Assembly: GCF_028435365.1 (NCBI RefSeq)
Contig: NZ_JAGTJJ010000017.1
Coordinates: 1 to 64,000, forward strand
Reading direction: 5' to 3'
Origin: Polyangium jinanense
Lineage (GTDB): Bacteria > Myxococcota > Polyangia > Polyangiales > Polyangiaceae
DNA length: 64,000 bases
Of the stretch, positions 8,538 through 15,474 are shown in pieces; positions within the stretch are counted from its first letter, which is position 1, and every line of letters starts with the position of its first letter. Below the pieces are notes generated by a model, which did no database searches, had not been told where the DNA came from, and saw only the letters and a program-made list of their open reading frames with translations. Both the position numbers and the translations under genes were made by a program.

Positions 8538-9308
8538 ATGACCGCCCCCGATCGACTCAAGTTCACGACGATCGCCCACGCGACGCACCGCTACCTCTCC
8601 CCGCTCTCGCCCGAGAAGGCCGCGTGGCTGATCGACGGGCTCGCGCTCCGCGAAGGCGCCGAGGTGCTCGACATCGGCTGCGGTCGTGCGGGGTTTTTGC
8701 TCGATCTCGTGGAGCGTTCTGCCGTGTCGGGGCTCGGCGTCGATCTCAACACGACGTTCATCACCTCGGCACGGGCGGAGGCTGCGCGGCGCGGCGTCGA
8801 GGCGCGCGTGCGTTTCGTGGATCAGCCGCTCGCCAAGGCGGTGGGCGATGCGGCGCGCTTCGACGCGATCGTCTGCATGGGTTCGAGCCAGGCGATCGGC
8901 ACGTTCGCCGAGGCGTTGCGCTGGGCCCATGCGCACCTCGTCCCGGGCGGCGTGGCTTTGTTCGCCGACGGGTTCTGGCGCCGCCGGCCGGATCCCGGCT
9001 ACCTCGAAGCGCTCGGCGGGGCGACCGAGGACGAGATGACTACGCACGCCGGCAACACGCGCGTCGCCCGCGAGGCCGGCTTCCGCGTGCTCGCGACCGC
9101 GTGTGCGAGCGACGACGAGTGGGACGCATACGAGGGCCGCTACTGCGCCGCGATCGAGCGGTACGTCGACGCGAACCCGGCCGACCCGGATGCGCCCGCG
9201 ATGGCCGCCCGCATCCGCGCCTGGCACGACGCGTACGTGACCTGGGGCCGCGACACGCTGGGGTTCGGTTTCTACACGCTGCTGAAGCCCGCCTCGCGCG
9301 AGCCGTAG
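8538..9308 (+). CDS. SAM-dependent methyltransferase
   Basis: 256 aa, class I methyltransferase fold. Motif I is VLDIGCGRAGFLLDL (about residues 36-50), motif II has the acidic end of beta-2 in GLGVDLN, and motif IV is FDAIVCMGSSQAIG. Later regions (LVPGGVALFADGFW) fit small-molecule methyltransferases of the UbiE/cyclopropane-type group. It should transfer a methyl group from S-adenosylmethionine in the cytoplasm; the acceptor is not recognisable. The gene follows the SDR gene by 13 bp and precedes the DUF3089 hydrolase by about 50 bp, so the three may form one operon. Confidence 0.87.
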   Translation: MTAPDRLKFTTIAHATHRYLSPLSPEKAAWLIDGLALREGAEVLDIGCGRAGFLLDLVERSAVSGLGVDLNTTFITSARAEAARRGVEARVRFVDQPLAKAVGDAARFDAIVCMGSSQAIGTFAEALRWAHAHLVPGGVALFADGFWRRRPDPGYLEALGGATEDEMTTHAGNTRVAREAGFRVLATACASDDEWDAYEGRYCAAIERYVDANPADPDAPAMAARIRAWHDAYVTWGRDTLGFGFYTLLKPASREP

Positions 9309-9359
9309 ATCGAGGGAATAGGCAGAGGGTTCTCCTGTTCCCCGCGCCGGAGGGTGCAC

Positions 9360-10460
9360 ATGCGCTGGCGAAGGGTCCTCTTGATCGTGGCGCTCCTCTG
9401 CGCCGTTTCCCTCGTCATCTCGTTTCTCACCCTCGACCGGTGGCTCTACGTCGCCCTCGACCCTGGCCCGTTCGAGCCGAGCGCCGCGCCTGCCGCGCCG
9501 AACTACGCCGAGCCCTCCGCCTGGGCCGCGCTCCCCACCCTCGACGACGACGCCGACGTCTCCTTGCCCGAGCTCCCGGCCCTCGGGCCCGGCGTCGCCA
9601 AGGCCGACGTCTTTTATGTCCATCCGACGACGATCGTGGGGACCCAGTGGAACATGCCGATCGACGACCCCGCGGTCGTGAAAGCGACGGCCCGCGGCGC
9701 GACGCTCATCCAGGCGAGCGCGTTCAACGCTTGCTGCGCCGTGTACGCGCCGCGGTACCGTCAGGCCAGCGGCAAGGCCTTCGTGCATCCGAGCCCGGAC
9801 GGCGATCGCGCCATCGATCTCGCGTATGGCGACGTCGCCGCCGCCTTCGCCTCGTTCCTCGAACGGCGCGGCGAAGGGCGCCCGTTCATCCTCGCGTCGC
9901 ACAGCCAGGGCACCGTGCTCGCTGCGCGCCTGCTCCGGGAAAAGATCTGGGGCAAACCCATCGGAAAACACCTCGTCGTGGCGTACCTGATCGGGGGCCC
10001 GATCAGCCGGCAGACGATCGGCGAGGACATCCCGGTCTGCGCGTCCGAGGAGCAAGGGGGCTGCGTCGTCGGCTGGAACGCGCGTGGTCCCCACTACGAG
10101 CGCAACGATCTCGAGTTCAAGGATGCCCCCTCAGCCACGCGCATCTGCGTCAATCCACTCACCTGGAAGACCGACGGGGCGGCCGCGCCGGCGTCGCAAA
10201 ACCAGGGCGCGGTTTTCTTCGACGCGGAGCCGCCCGCGGTCCTGCCGGCGTTCGCCGACGCCGCCTGCCGGGAGGACGGGAACATGTGGATCAGCCAACT
10301 GGACCGCATGCCCGCGCGCGACTTCGCGAGCGGGCTCCTGCTCTGGACGATGGGCCCCGAGAACTACCATCCCATCGAGTATCAGCTCTACTACGTGAAC
10401 CTCCGGAAAAACGCCGTCCGGCGCGTCGAGGCGTTCCAGGCGGCGCACGCCTCGCCCTGA
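9360..10460 (+). CDS. DUF3089 alpha/beta-hydrolase-like membrane protein
   Basis: 366 aa. An N-terminal hydrophobic stretch (LLIVALLCAVSLVISFLTL) is either a membrane anchor or an uncleaved signal. DUF3089 features follow: ADVFYVHPTTIVG, then the nucleophile elbow ILASHSQGTVLAARLL, with Ser in a GxSxG-like position (SHSQGT). The family is predicted to be lipase/esterase-like; no substrate can be deduced. I chose the ATG at 9360 over the GTG at 9354 because GGAGGG (9349-9354) leaves correct spacing only for the ATG. The stop lies 3 bp from the stop of the convergent gene at 10464. Confidence 0.86.
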   Translation: MRWRRVLLIVALLCAVSLVISFLTLDRWLYVALDPGPFEPSAAPAAPNYAEPSAWAALPTLDDDADVSLPELPALGPGVAKADVFYVHPTTIVGTQWNMPIDDPAVVKATARGATLIQASAFNACCAVYAPRYRQASGKAFVHPSPDGDRAIDLAYGDVAAAFASFLERRGEGRPFILASHSQGTVLAARLLREKIWGKPIGKHLVVAYLIGGPISRQTIGEDIPVCASEEQGGCVVGWNARGPHYERNDLEFKDAPSATRICVNPLTWKTDGAAAPASQNQGAVFFDAEPPAVLPAFADAACREDGNMWISQLDRMPARDFASGLLLWTMGPENYHPIEYQLYYVNLRKNAVRRVEAFQAAHASP

Positions 10461-10463
10461 GCG

Positions 10464-11762
10464 TCAGGGAATCTTCCATCCGGTCGGCGTCACCTCGCCG
10501 CCTCCTTCCTTCACGGCCAGATCCACCAGAGCGACCATCCGCCGCGCGATGTCCGTGAAGGTATCCTCGGCGTCGGGATCGTCGGGCAGGCGGTCGGGCA
10601 GGGTGGGGCGGGTGCGGTGGATGCGGTAACGGTCGGAGAAACGTTCGTCCGGGAACGCGGCGCGGAGCTCGGGTAGACCTCCGAGCAGCGCGACGAGGGC
10701 GCCCATGGTCGCCGTGCCGTTGTCGGAATCCCATCCGGATAGGGTGCCGATCTGCACGGTGCGCGCGAAGTTCCCCTCGCCGAACAGGAGCGCGAGCAGG
10801 CCCGTGGCCAGGTTGATCGCGGACTCCGTGAAGCCCCGATACACGAAGCCATGCAGCAACGCCTCGTCCTGGTAACGCCGCGCAATGGCGTCGCGCGTGC
10901 TCTCCCAATCGCCCTTGTCGTTCGCCGCGAGGTACGCGGAGAGCACGAAATCGATGACATCGGCGGCCTTCGAGGTGTCCGGGATGTACCGCCGGGCCTC
11001 GCGGACGATCCGGACGATCTCCTCGCGCCGCGGCTTGTCCGGATCGACGGTGGCGGCGAGGGAAAACAAGAGGACGTGGAATTGCGCCGCATGCGCCGCG
11101 TGATCGCGGGCGGTGGTGCGGATGGGCAGATCCGCGATTCGCAGGGCGAGCTCGGGCATGCCGGGCGCGAGGGCGCCAAACAGCTCGGTCGTGAGCTGCG
11201 CGTCGATCTGCAAGGCGTCGGGGTTCCGTGACGGATCGCTCGTTTCCGGCGGGACGAGGCCGCGCTCCATGAGAGCCCGCGCTCTCCGGTTCGACACCCA
11301 GATGAAATCGTTCACGTGCGCGCGCCAGCCGTCGCGGATCTGCCTGGGCGAGAGGTGGATGCTGCGCGCCTTGGTCATGAGGTGCAGGTAGACGTATTCG
11401 ATGTCGGTGTCGTCGTCGGCCTGCCAGGGATCGAGGACGACGAAATCGATCCGCGCCCCGTCCCGGCCGAGAGGTTTTCCCCAGTCGTCGTCGGTGAAAA
11501 ACGGGTGCGTGATGCGGACGCCTTCGGTCCGGAGCCCCGTCCAGTTCGCGAGGCATTCGCCGATCCACATCGCCCGCAGACGCTCGGCATACGCGGTGCG
11601 ATCGAGGTGGATCGACGTCACGTCCGCCGCCGCCAGGGATTCCCGGCGGTCCGCGGGATCGGGCCCCGCGCGGCCTGGGTCGCGGCTGCCGCAGCCCGCG
11701 AGGCCGGCGATTGTCGAGAGGACGAGGAACGCGCCGACGCGATGTGTGGGTGGGAAGTGCAC
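10464..11762 (-). CDS. ADP-ribosylglycohydrolase-family lipoprotein
   Basis: 432 aa. The signal peptide ends in a lipobox (LAGCGS), so the protein should be lipid-anchored outside the cytoplasm. The body resembles the ADP-ribosylglycohydrolase (DraG/ARH) fold: GECLANWTG, the acidic metal motif QADDDTDIEYVYLHLM, and the C-terminal SGWDSDNGTATMGALVALLGG that matches the second metal motif. Known members remove ADP-ribose from proteins or ligands and most are cytoplasmic, so the export signal is unusual. Both metal motifs are intact, so it may be active, but ADP-ribose itself may not be the substrate. Its stop is separated by 3 bp from the stop of the DUF3089 gene. Confidence 0.85.
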   Translation of the reverse strand: MHFPPTHRVGAFLVLSTIAGLAGCGSRDPGRAGPDPADRRESLAAADVTSIHLDRTAYAERLRAMWIGECLANWTGLRTEGVRITHPFFTDDDWGKPLGRDGARIDFVVLDPWQADDDTDIEYVYLHLMTKARSIHLSPRQIRDGWRAHVNDFIWVSNRRARALMERGLVPPETSDPSRNPDALQIDAQLTTELFGALAPGMPELALRIADLPIRTTARDHAAHAAQFHVLLFSLAATVDPDKPRREEIVRIVREARRYIPDTSKAADVIDFVLSAYLAANDKGDWESTRDAIARRYQDEALLHGFVYRGFTESAINLATGLLALLFGEGNFARTVQIGTLSGWDSDNGTATMGALVALLGGLPELRAAFPDERFSDRYRIHRTRPTLPDRLPDDPDAEDTFTDIARRMVALVDLAVKEGGGEVTPTGWKIP

Positions 11763-11836
11763 CCTGTCGGCTCATTGCAAGCGAGGTACCCAGTCGAGGC
11801 TGGTCCTTCGGTCCAGGTCTTGTGTAAAGTCACGTC

Positions 11837-13039
11837 ATGACGCCCCCCGTGGCCCTTTCCTTTCGACGCCCCCTTGCCGCTTTCCTCGCGGCATTCCTTC
11901 TTTCCGCCATCGGCTGCGACAGCGCGCGCGCGCCTTCCGCGTCGACGTCTTCTTCCACGAGCCCCTCGGCGGCCGCGCCGGCTTCGTCTGCGCAGGCGGA
12001 AAAACCCCGCGCCGTGGAGCTCCCGGAGGGCGTTTGTCGCATCGCCGCCAAGGGGTTCCGCGGTGAGGGCCTCACCCTCCGGTTCACGCCAGGCGGCCGC
12101 GCATTCGCGATCGTCGGGCAGAAACGCGCCGGCGGCATGGCCGGCCTCTTCGGCTCGGCGGGCGACGGACGCTCGGGGGAGGTCGTGCTCCTCGACGGGC
12201 CTGCCAAAAGCTTCGGCGTGCGCATCGAGAACCCGCTCCTCGTGCTGCGTGGTTTCACCGACGTCGCGGACCTCGACCTCCACCCGGCCCGCGCGAGCGT
12301 CATCGCCGGCTTTCTCGTCCCCACGCGATTGCGCGTCGTGAGCGCCTCGTCGGCCGGCGTCGAGGTCGCGCCCGAGATCGACAAGAAGGTCGAGCTCGTC
12401 GGGAGCCTGCCCGCGCAGCGCGCGACCTGCGCGGAGCTCTCCCTCGACCCCGCCGCGGCCGACGTCGACGCCGCGCTGCCTGCCGCCACGAAGAAGGACA
12501 CGTACATGCTCCTCCGGGAAGGCGATCCCATCGACCTCGCCGTCGAGCCCGCAGGGACGGCCGTCGCGCGCCTCCGCCCGTCGAGCTCGTCGAGCTCCGT
12601 CCGCGTGCTCGACACGAAAGGCAAATCGACCCGCATCGCGTGGTCGCTCGACGGAGGGACCGTCTTCGGCTGGATCTCCTCCTCCGCCCTCGAGAAGCCG
12701 CCCGAAGGTCGCCGGCCGGGCGCCGAGGGCCGCATGCGCGCGCTGCCTCCGGAGGAAAAGCCTGTGGAATCGCTCGTCTGCAGCCAGGATGTGCCCCTCG
12801 TCGCGGAGGTCGCGGGCGAGCGCGTCGCCGTAGGCCACGTGCGCGCCGGCACGGTCCTCGGCGTGATGGAGCGCGCCGCCCCCTTCGCGCGGATCGCCGC
12901 CCCGCGCGGCCCCGACCACGGCTTCGGAGCTCCCCCGCCGGAGACCACCGCCGCCGAGGGCGCGAGCTTCCGGGTCCCCGCCTCCGCGCTCGACGGCTGC
13001 AAACCCCGGCCGTCCCGCGCCCCGACGACCCTTCCGTGA
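11837..13039 (+). CDS. Lipoprotein of unknown function with possible SH3-like domain
   Basis: 400 aa. The N-terminal hydrophobic segment ends in a lipobox (LSAIGC), followed by a Ser/Thr/Ala-rich linker. The rest does not match a family I can name. A region near residues 215-285 (TYMLLREGDPIDLAV ... FGWISSSALEK) has the flow of a bacterial SH3-type domain, which often binds cell-wall peptides; this is weak. The gene is divergent from the ADP-ribosylglycohydrolase-like gene, with 74 bp between starts. The ATG is at 11837, and the frame is consistent in codon use with neighbours. Confidence 0.75.
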   Translation: MTPPVALSFRRPLAAFLAAFLLSAIGCDSARAPSASTSSSTSPSAAAPASSAQAEKPRAVELPEGVCRIAAKGFRGEGLTLRFTPGGRAFAIVGQKRAGGMAGLFGSAGDGRSGEVVLLDGPAKSFGVRIENPLLVLRGFTDVADLDLHPARASVIAGFLVPTRLRVVSASSAGVEVAPEIDKKVELVGSLPAQRATCAELSLDPAAADVDAALPAATKKDTYMLLREGDPIDLAVEPAGTAVARLRPSSSSSSVRVLDTKGKSTRIAWSLDGGTVFGWISSSALEKPPEGRRPGAEGRMRALPPEEKPVESLVCSQDVPLVAEVAGERVAVGHVRAGTVLGVMERAAPFARIAAPRGPDHGFGAPPPETTAAEGASFRVPASALDGCKPRPSRAPTTLP

Positions 13040-13074
13040 GCAAGCGGCTCGGAAGGCGAGCACGGCACGACGGG

Positions 13075-13449
13075 TCAGTGGCAGCGAAAATCCGCCTCGC
13101 CACGCGAAGCGCATGCATTCTCGCAACTGATCCTGGCGCAACCGCATCGGCGCAGGCATCCCCGGCCTTCCTCTCCGTCCGCACATCCGGCGGAACATTG
13201 CGCGCTTTTCTTCGAGCATTCACTTTCGCACGCGTTCACACCCTCTTCGGTGAGGATTGGCGCGGACGGGGGTGGCGCGGGCTCGGGCGGGTCGTCGGGC
13301 GCGGGCGCCTGCGCGTCATGGGCGGCCGCGTCGGCCGTTTTCGTCGGGCGCGGAGCGTCGGGGAGGGGGGCATTCGTCACAGGAGGCGTCCCGCAAGCGG
13401 CCACGACGACGAGTGTGACGGCGACGCGCCATCGACAACGGCAGGTCAT
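13075..13449 (-). CDS. Small Cys-rich lipoprotein
   Basis: 124 aa from the ATG at 13449; another in-frame ATG at 13464 is possible. The N-terminal hydrophobic segment VAVTLVVVAACGTPP ends in a plausible lipobox. A Pro/Ala/Asp-rich spacer is followed by a C-terminal domain holding ten cysteines in about 55 residues (NACESEC to FRC), which suggests several disulfides in an exported protein. No family was recognised. Similar Cys-rich short lipoproteins are common in myxobacteria. It converges with the lipoprotein gene ending at 13039. Confidence 0.65.
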   Translation of the reverse strand: MTCRCRWRVAVTLVVVAACGTPPVTNAPLPDAPRPTKTADAAAHDAQAPAPDDPPEPAPPPSAPILTEEGVNACESECSKKSAQCSAGCADGEEGRGCLRRCGCARISCENACASRGEADFRCH

Positions 13450-13558
13450 ACCGCAGCCTACCATTCTTCGGTCGTCGGGGGACCGCGGACGTTCGGGAGT
13501 CCTCGGAGCGGGACCATTGTCGCACGTGTCCCCGCGCAAGCCCGGGATCGCCGACATG

Positions 13559-13671
13559 GTTCATATCCAACTTTTACTTCGTTCTTCTCGCCGAGCCCCC
13601 GGGGGGCGTCGGGGGGATGACGCTACACCCGACCTTGGTCGGGTTTTCTCCATCGGCGATACCGTTCATAT
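13559..13671. promoter_or_regulatory. Two GTTCATAT motifs, possible operator pair
   Basis: GTTCATAT occurs at 13559-13566 and 13664-13671, the same strand and exactly 105 bases apart, which is ten helical turns, so both would face the same side of the DNA. The region is upstream of the protoglobin gene. No regulator is encoded next to it. The assignment is a guess from repetition and spacing only. Confidence 0.3.
13628..13647 (+). terminator. Rho-independent terminator-like hairpin
   Basis: CCCGACC (13628-13634), a TT loop, GGTCGGG (13637-13643) and then TTTT form a stem followed by a T run on the plus strand. No plus-strand gene ends within 500 bases upstream except the lipoprotein ending at 13039, so it may instead act as an attenuator or mark the leader of the protoglobin unit. 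Confidence 0.5.
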
Positions 13672-13680
13672 AGGATGCCG

Positions 13681-13884
13681 ATGAAACAAGAGCAGTTCGA
13701 GGGGAAAGATGGCGTAGAGCTGTTCTTGCCCACCTCCTCACGCTCGATGACGGTTTTTCGCGCGCCCCTCACTTCGTCGCGCAGATGAAGGCCGACCCGG
13801 GTCCGCGCCGACGAGCGGCTGAAGCGGGACTTCCCGCGGATCCATCTCGGCGCGTATCCCCTGATCACCCACCGGAAAGAGCAG
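13681..13884 (+). pseudogene. Possible decayed gene ahead of the protoglobin
   Basis: An ATG at 13681 opens a 35-codon frame that stops at 13788. A second frame (13731-13803) reads like protein (HLLTLDDGFSRAPHFVAQMK), and a third stretch (13813-13884, same frame as the protoglobin) reads ADERLKRDFPRIHLGAYPLI. These pieces, in the same direction, look like one protein split by small frame changes. I could not name the original family. A single sequencing error could also cause this, so the call is uncertain. Confidence 0.3.
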
Positions 13885-14487
13885 ATGACGCAAACGACAC
13901 GACCCTCGATCCCCGGCTACACCCTCGGCACGCCGGAGGTCGCCACATCACCCATCACCGACGCCGAATTTGCGCTGCTCAAGCAGACCGTCCTGCTCGG
14001 CGATGACGACGTCCGCTACCTGCGCATGGCAGGAGAGGTGCTCAGCGACCAGATCGAGGCCATCCTCGATGTCTGGTATGGCTTCGTCGGCTCGAACGCC
14101 CATCTCGTGCACTACTTCAGCGGCGCCGACGGTAAACCCGACGCGCGCTATCTGGGCGCCGTGCGCCAGCGCTTCGCCCAGTGGATTCGCGACACGTGCG
14201 CGGCGAACTACGACCGCGCGTGGCTCGATTATCAGCACGAGATCGGTCTGCGTCACACGAGCGCGAAGAAGAACCGGACCGACGGCCTCGTATCGCCGGC
14301 GCCGCACATTCATCTCCGCTACCTGATCGCCTTCATCGTCCCGATCACGGCGACGATCAAGCCCTTCCTGTCCAAGAAGGGTCATTCGGCCGCGGACGTC
14401 GACGGCATGTACACCGCGTGGTTCAAGGCCGTGACGCTGCAGATCACGCTGTGGAGCGAGCCCTACGTGGCGCCCTCGGCGTTCTGA
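13885..14487 (+). CDS. Protoglobin
   Basis: 200 aa, the usual length of a single-domain protoglobin. Recognisable features are the Trp-Tyr pair in LDVWYGFVG (residues 64-65, the B helix), the signature YQHEIGLRHTSAKKNRTDG with the expected proximal haem histidine at about residue 124, and PHIHLRYLIAFIVPIT. Protoglobins bind haem and gases (O2, CO, NO) and work as sensors or NO/O2 handlers in the cytoplasm. There is no attached signalling domain, so it would be a stand-alone globin. A GGAAAGAG sequence precedes the ATG. The next gene, a small membrane protein, starts 37 bp later and is probably cotranscribed. Confidence 0.92.
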   Translation: MTQTTRPSIPGYTLGTPEVATSPITDAEFALLKQTVLLGDDDVRYLRMAGEVLSDQIEAILDVWYGFVGSNAHLVHYFSGADGKPDARYLGAVRQRFAQWIRDTCAANYDRAWLDYQHEIGLRHTSAKKNRTDGLVSPAPHIHLRYLIAFIVPITATIKPFLSKKGHSAADVDGMYTAWFKAVTLQITLWSEPYVAPSAF

Positions 14488-14524
14488 CGGTGCGTCTGGC
14501 CCGCACACGAACAACGAGGAAACC

Positions 14525-15034
14525 ATGCTCGGTTTGTCAACGCTCGGCATCGTTCATACGGCGATCAGCCTGGTCGCCCTGGGCGCCGCCATCATCGCAT
14601 TGGTTCGGTACAAGGAGATTTCGCCCCGAACCCTGAGCGGGAAGACGTACGTGATCACGACGATCCTCACCTGCCTCACCGGCTTCGGGATCTTTCGCAA
14701 TGGCACGTTCGGCCCGCCCCACATTCTGGGCGTCATCACGCTGGTGGTGCTGGCCGTCGCCTGGGCGGCGAAGGCGACCAAGATGTTCGGACGGGCGTCG
14801 CCCTACGTCGAGACCGTCGCCTACTCCGCGACGGTCTTCTTCCATCTGGTCCCGGCATTCACGGAGACCCTGACCCGGCTGCCAGTCGGCGCGCCGGTGG
14901 CCTCAGGGCCGAACGATCCCATTCTGCAGGGCCCGATCGGAGTCAGCTTCGTCGCGTTTCTCGTCGGTGCCACGCTGCAAGTGCTGCGGCTGCGCGCCGC
15001 TGCCGCTGCCACGCGGCGCGTGCTGCCCGCCTGA
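14525..15034 (+). CDS. Small membrane protein, five or so helices, partner of protoglobin
   Basis: 169 aa, mostly hydrophobic, with predicted membrane helices around residues 5-25, 40-60, 65-85, 95-115 and 140-160. His, Arg and Tyr residues are placed near helix ends (for example VHTAISLVALG and FFHLVPAFTETLTRLPVG). No named domain was recognised; it resembles uncharacterised quinone- or haem-associated small membrane proteins. It follows the protoglobin gene with 37 bp between, which suggests a shared role such as gas sensing or detoxification. Repeat copy B begins directly after its stop codon. Confidence 0.75.
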   Translation: MLGLSTLGIVHTAISLVALGAAIIALVRYKEISPRTLSGKTYVITTILTCLTGFGIFRNGTFGPPHILGVITLVVLAVAWAAKATKMFGRASPYVETVAYSATVFFHLVPAFTETLTRLPVGAPVASGPNDPILQGPIGVSFVAFLVGATLQVLRLRAAAAATRRVLPA

Positions 15035-15352
15035 GAGGGTGTTCCACAGGGATGCGCGGGGCTTTGCCCCGCACCCCAGAAGGGGGCTGTCCGCCCCCTT
15101 CACCCCGGACCAGCGCAAGCGCTGGACTCGGGGTCGATGAACTGCGCGATGCGCAGTTCATCGAACAGGCCGTGGCAAGACCCGCGACGACCTTGCCAGC
15201 TGAGACAGCAGCGCTGCCGTATGTGCTGGGAACGTCTTCCCTGTCGACAGCGCGCATCGCGCGCTGTCGCCCCGGGTCCAGCGCTTGCGCTGGTCCGGGT
15301 CCAGGGGTGGACAACCCCTGGTCGGGGTCCGGGGTGAAACCCCGGCGCCACG
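15035..15352. repeat. Structured dispersed repeat, copy B (complete hairpin-array element)
   Basis: This copy starts right after the TGA at 15032-15034 and runs to about 15352. It holds hairpins at 15056-15072 (GCGGGGC/GCCCCGC), 15080-15100 (AAGGGGGC/GCCCCCTT), 15109-15127, 15134-15164 (14-bp stem, GAT loop), 15245-15269 (11-bp stem), 15278-15293, 15301-15321 and 15329-15345. Its left arm (15035-15165) has the same order of hairpins as the reverse complement of copy A's right arm (120-249), so the whole element is a quasi-symmetric inverted repeat. It lies between the membrane protein gene and the pyrophosphatase gene. No transposase or coding frame belongs to it. Confidence 0.85.
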
Positions 15353-15474
15353 CCCCCACCACGGGCTTGCCCTGACACGCGCATCGCGGTAGTGGACCTC
15401 CCGCGGCCCGCCTTCCCAGCGGGACGGGGTTCGTGTTGACGAATCCACGGGCGAACGGCCGCGATGACCTCCTC

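Larger units (their letters stand above)
13450..13884. other. Intergenic region with decayed gene, terminator and repeated motif
   Basis: The stretch holds no intact gene. It contains a rho-independent terminator-like hairpin at 13628-13647, two GTTCATAT motifs at 13559 and 13664 (105 bases apart), and a run of protein-like codons broken by a frame change and a stop (13681-13884). The reading 13740-13800 gives TLDDGFSRAPHFVAQMKADP and 13813-13884 gives ADERLKRDFPRIHLGAYPLI in another frame, so a gene may have been lost here. The protoglobin gene follows directly. I see no other coding signal. Confidence 0.5.

Noticed and set aside
13623..13868. Minus-strand 81-codon frame ahead of the globin
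   Set aside because: Covers the terminator hairpin and the decayed gene; no support.
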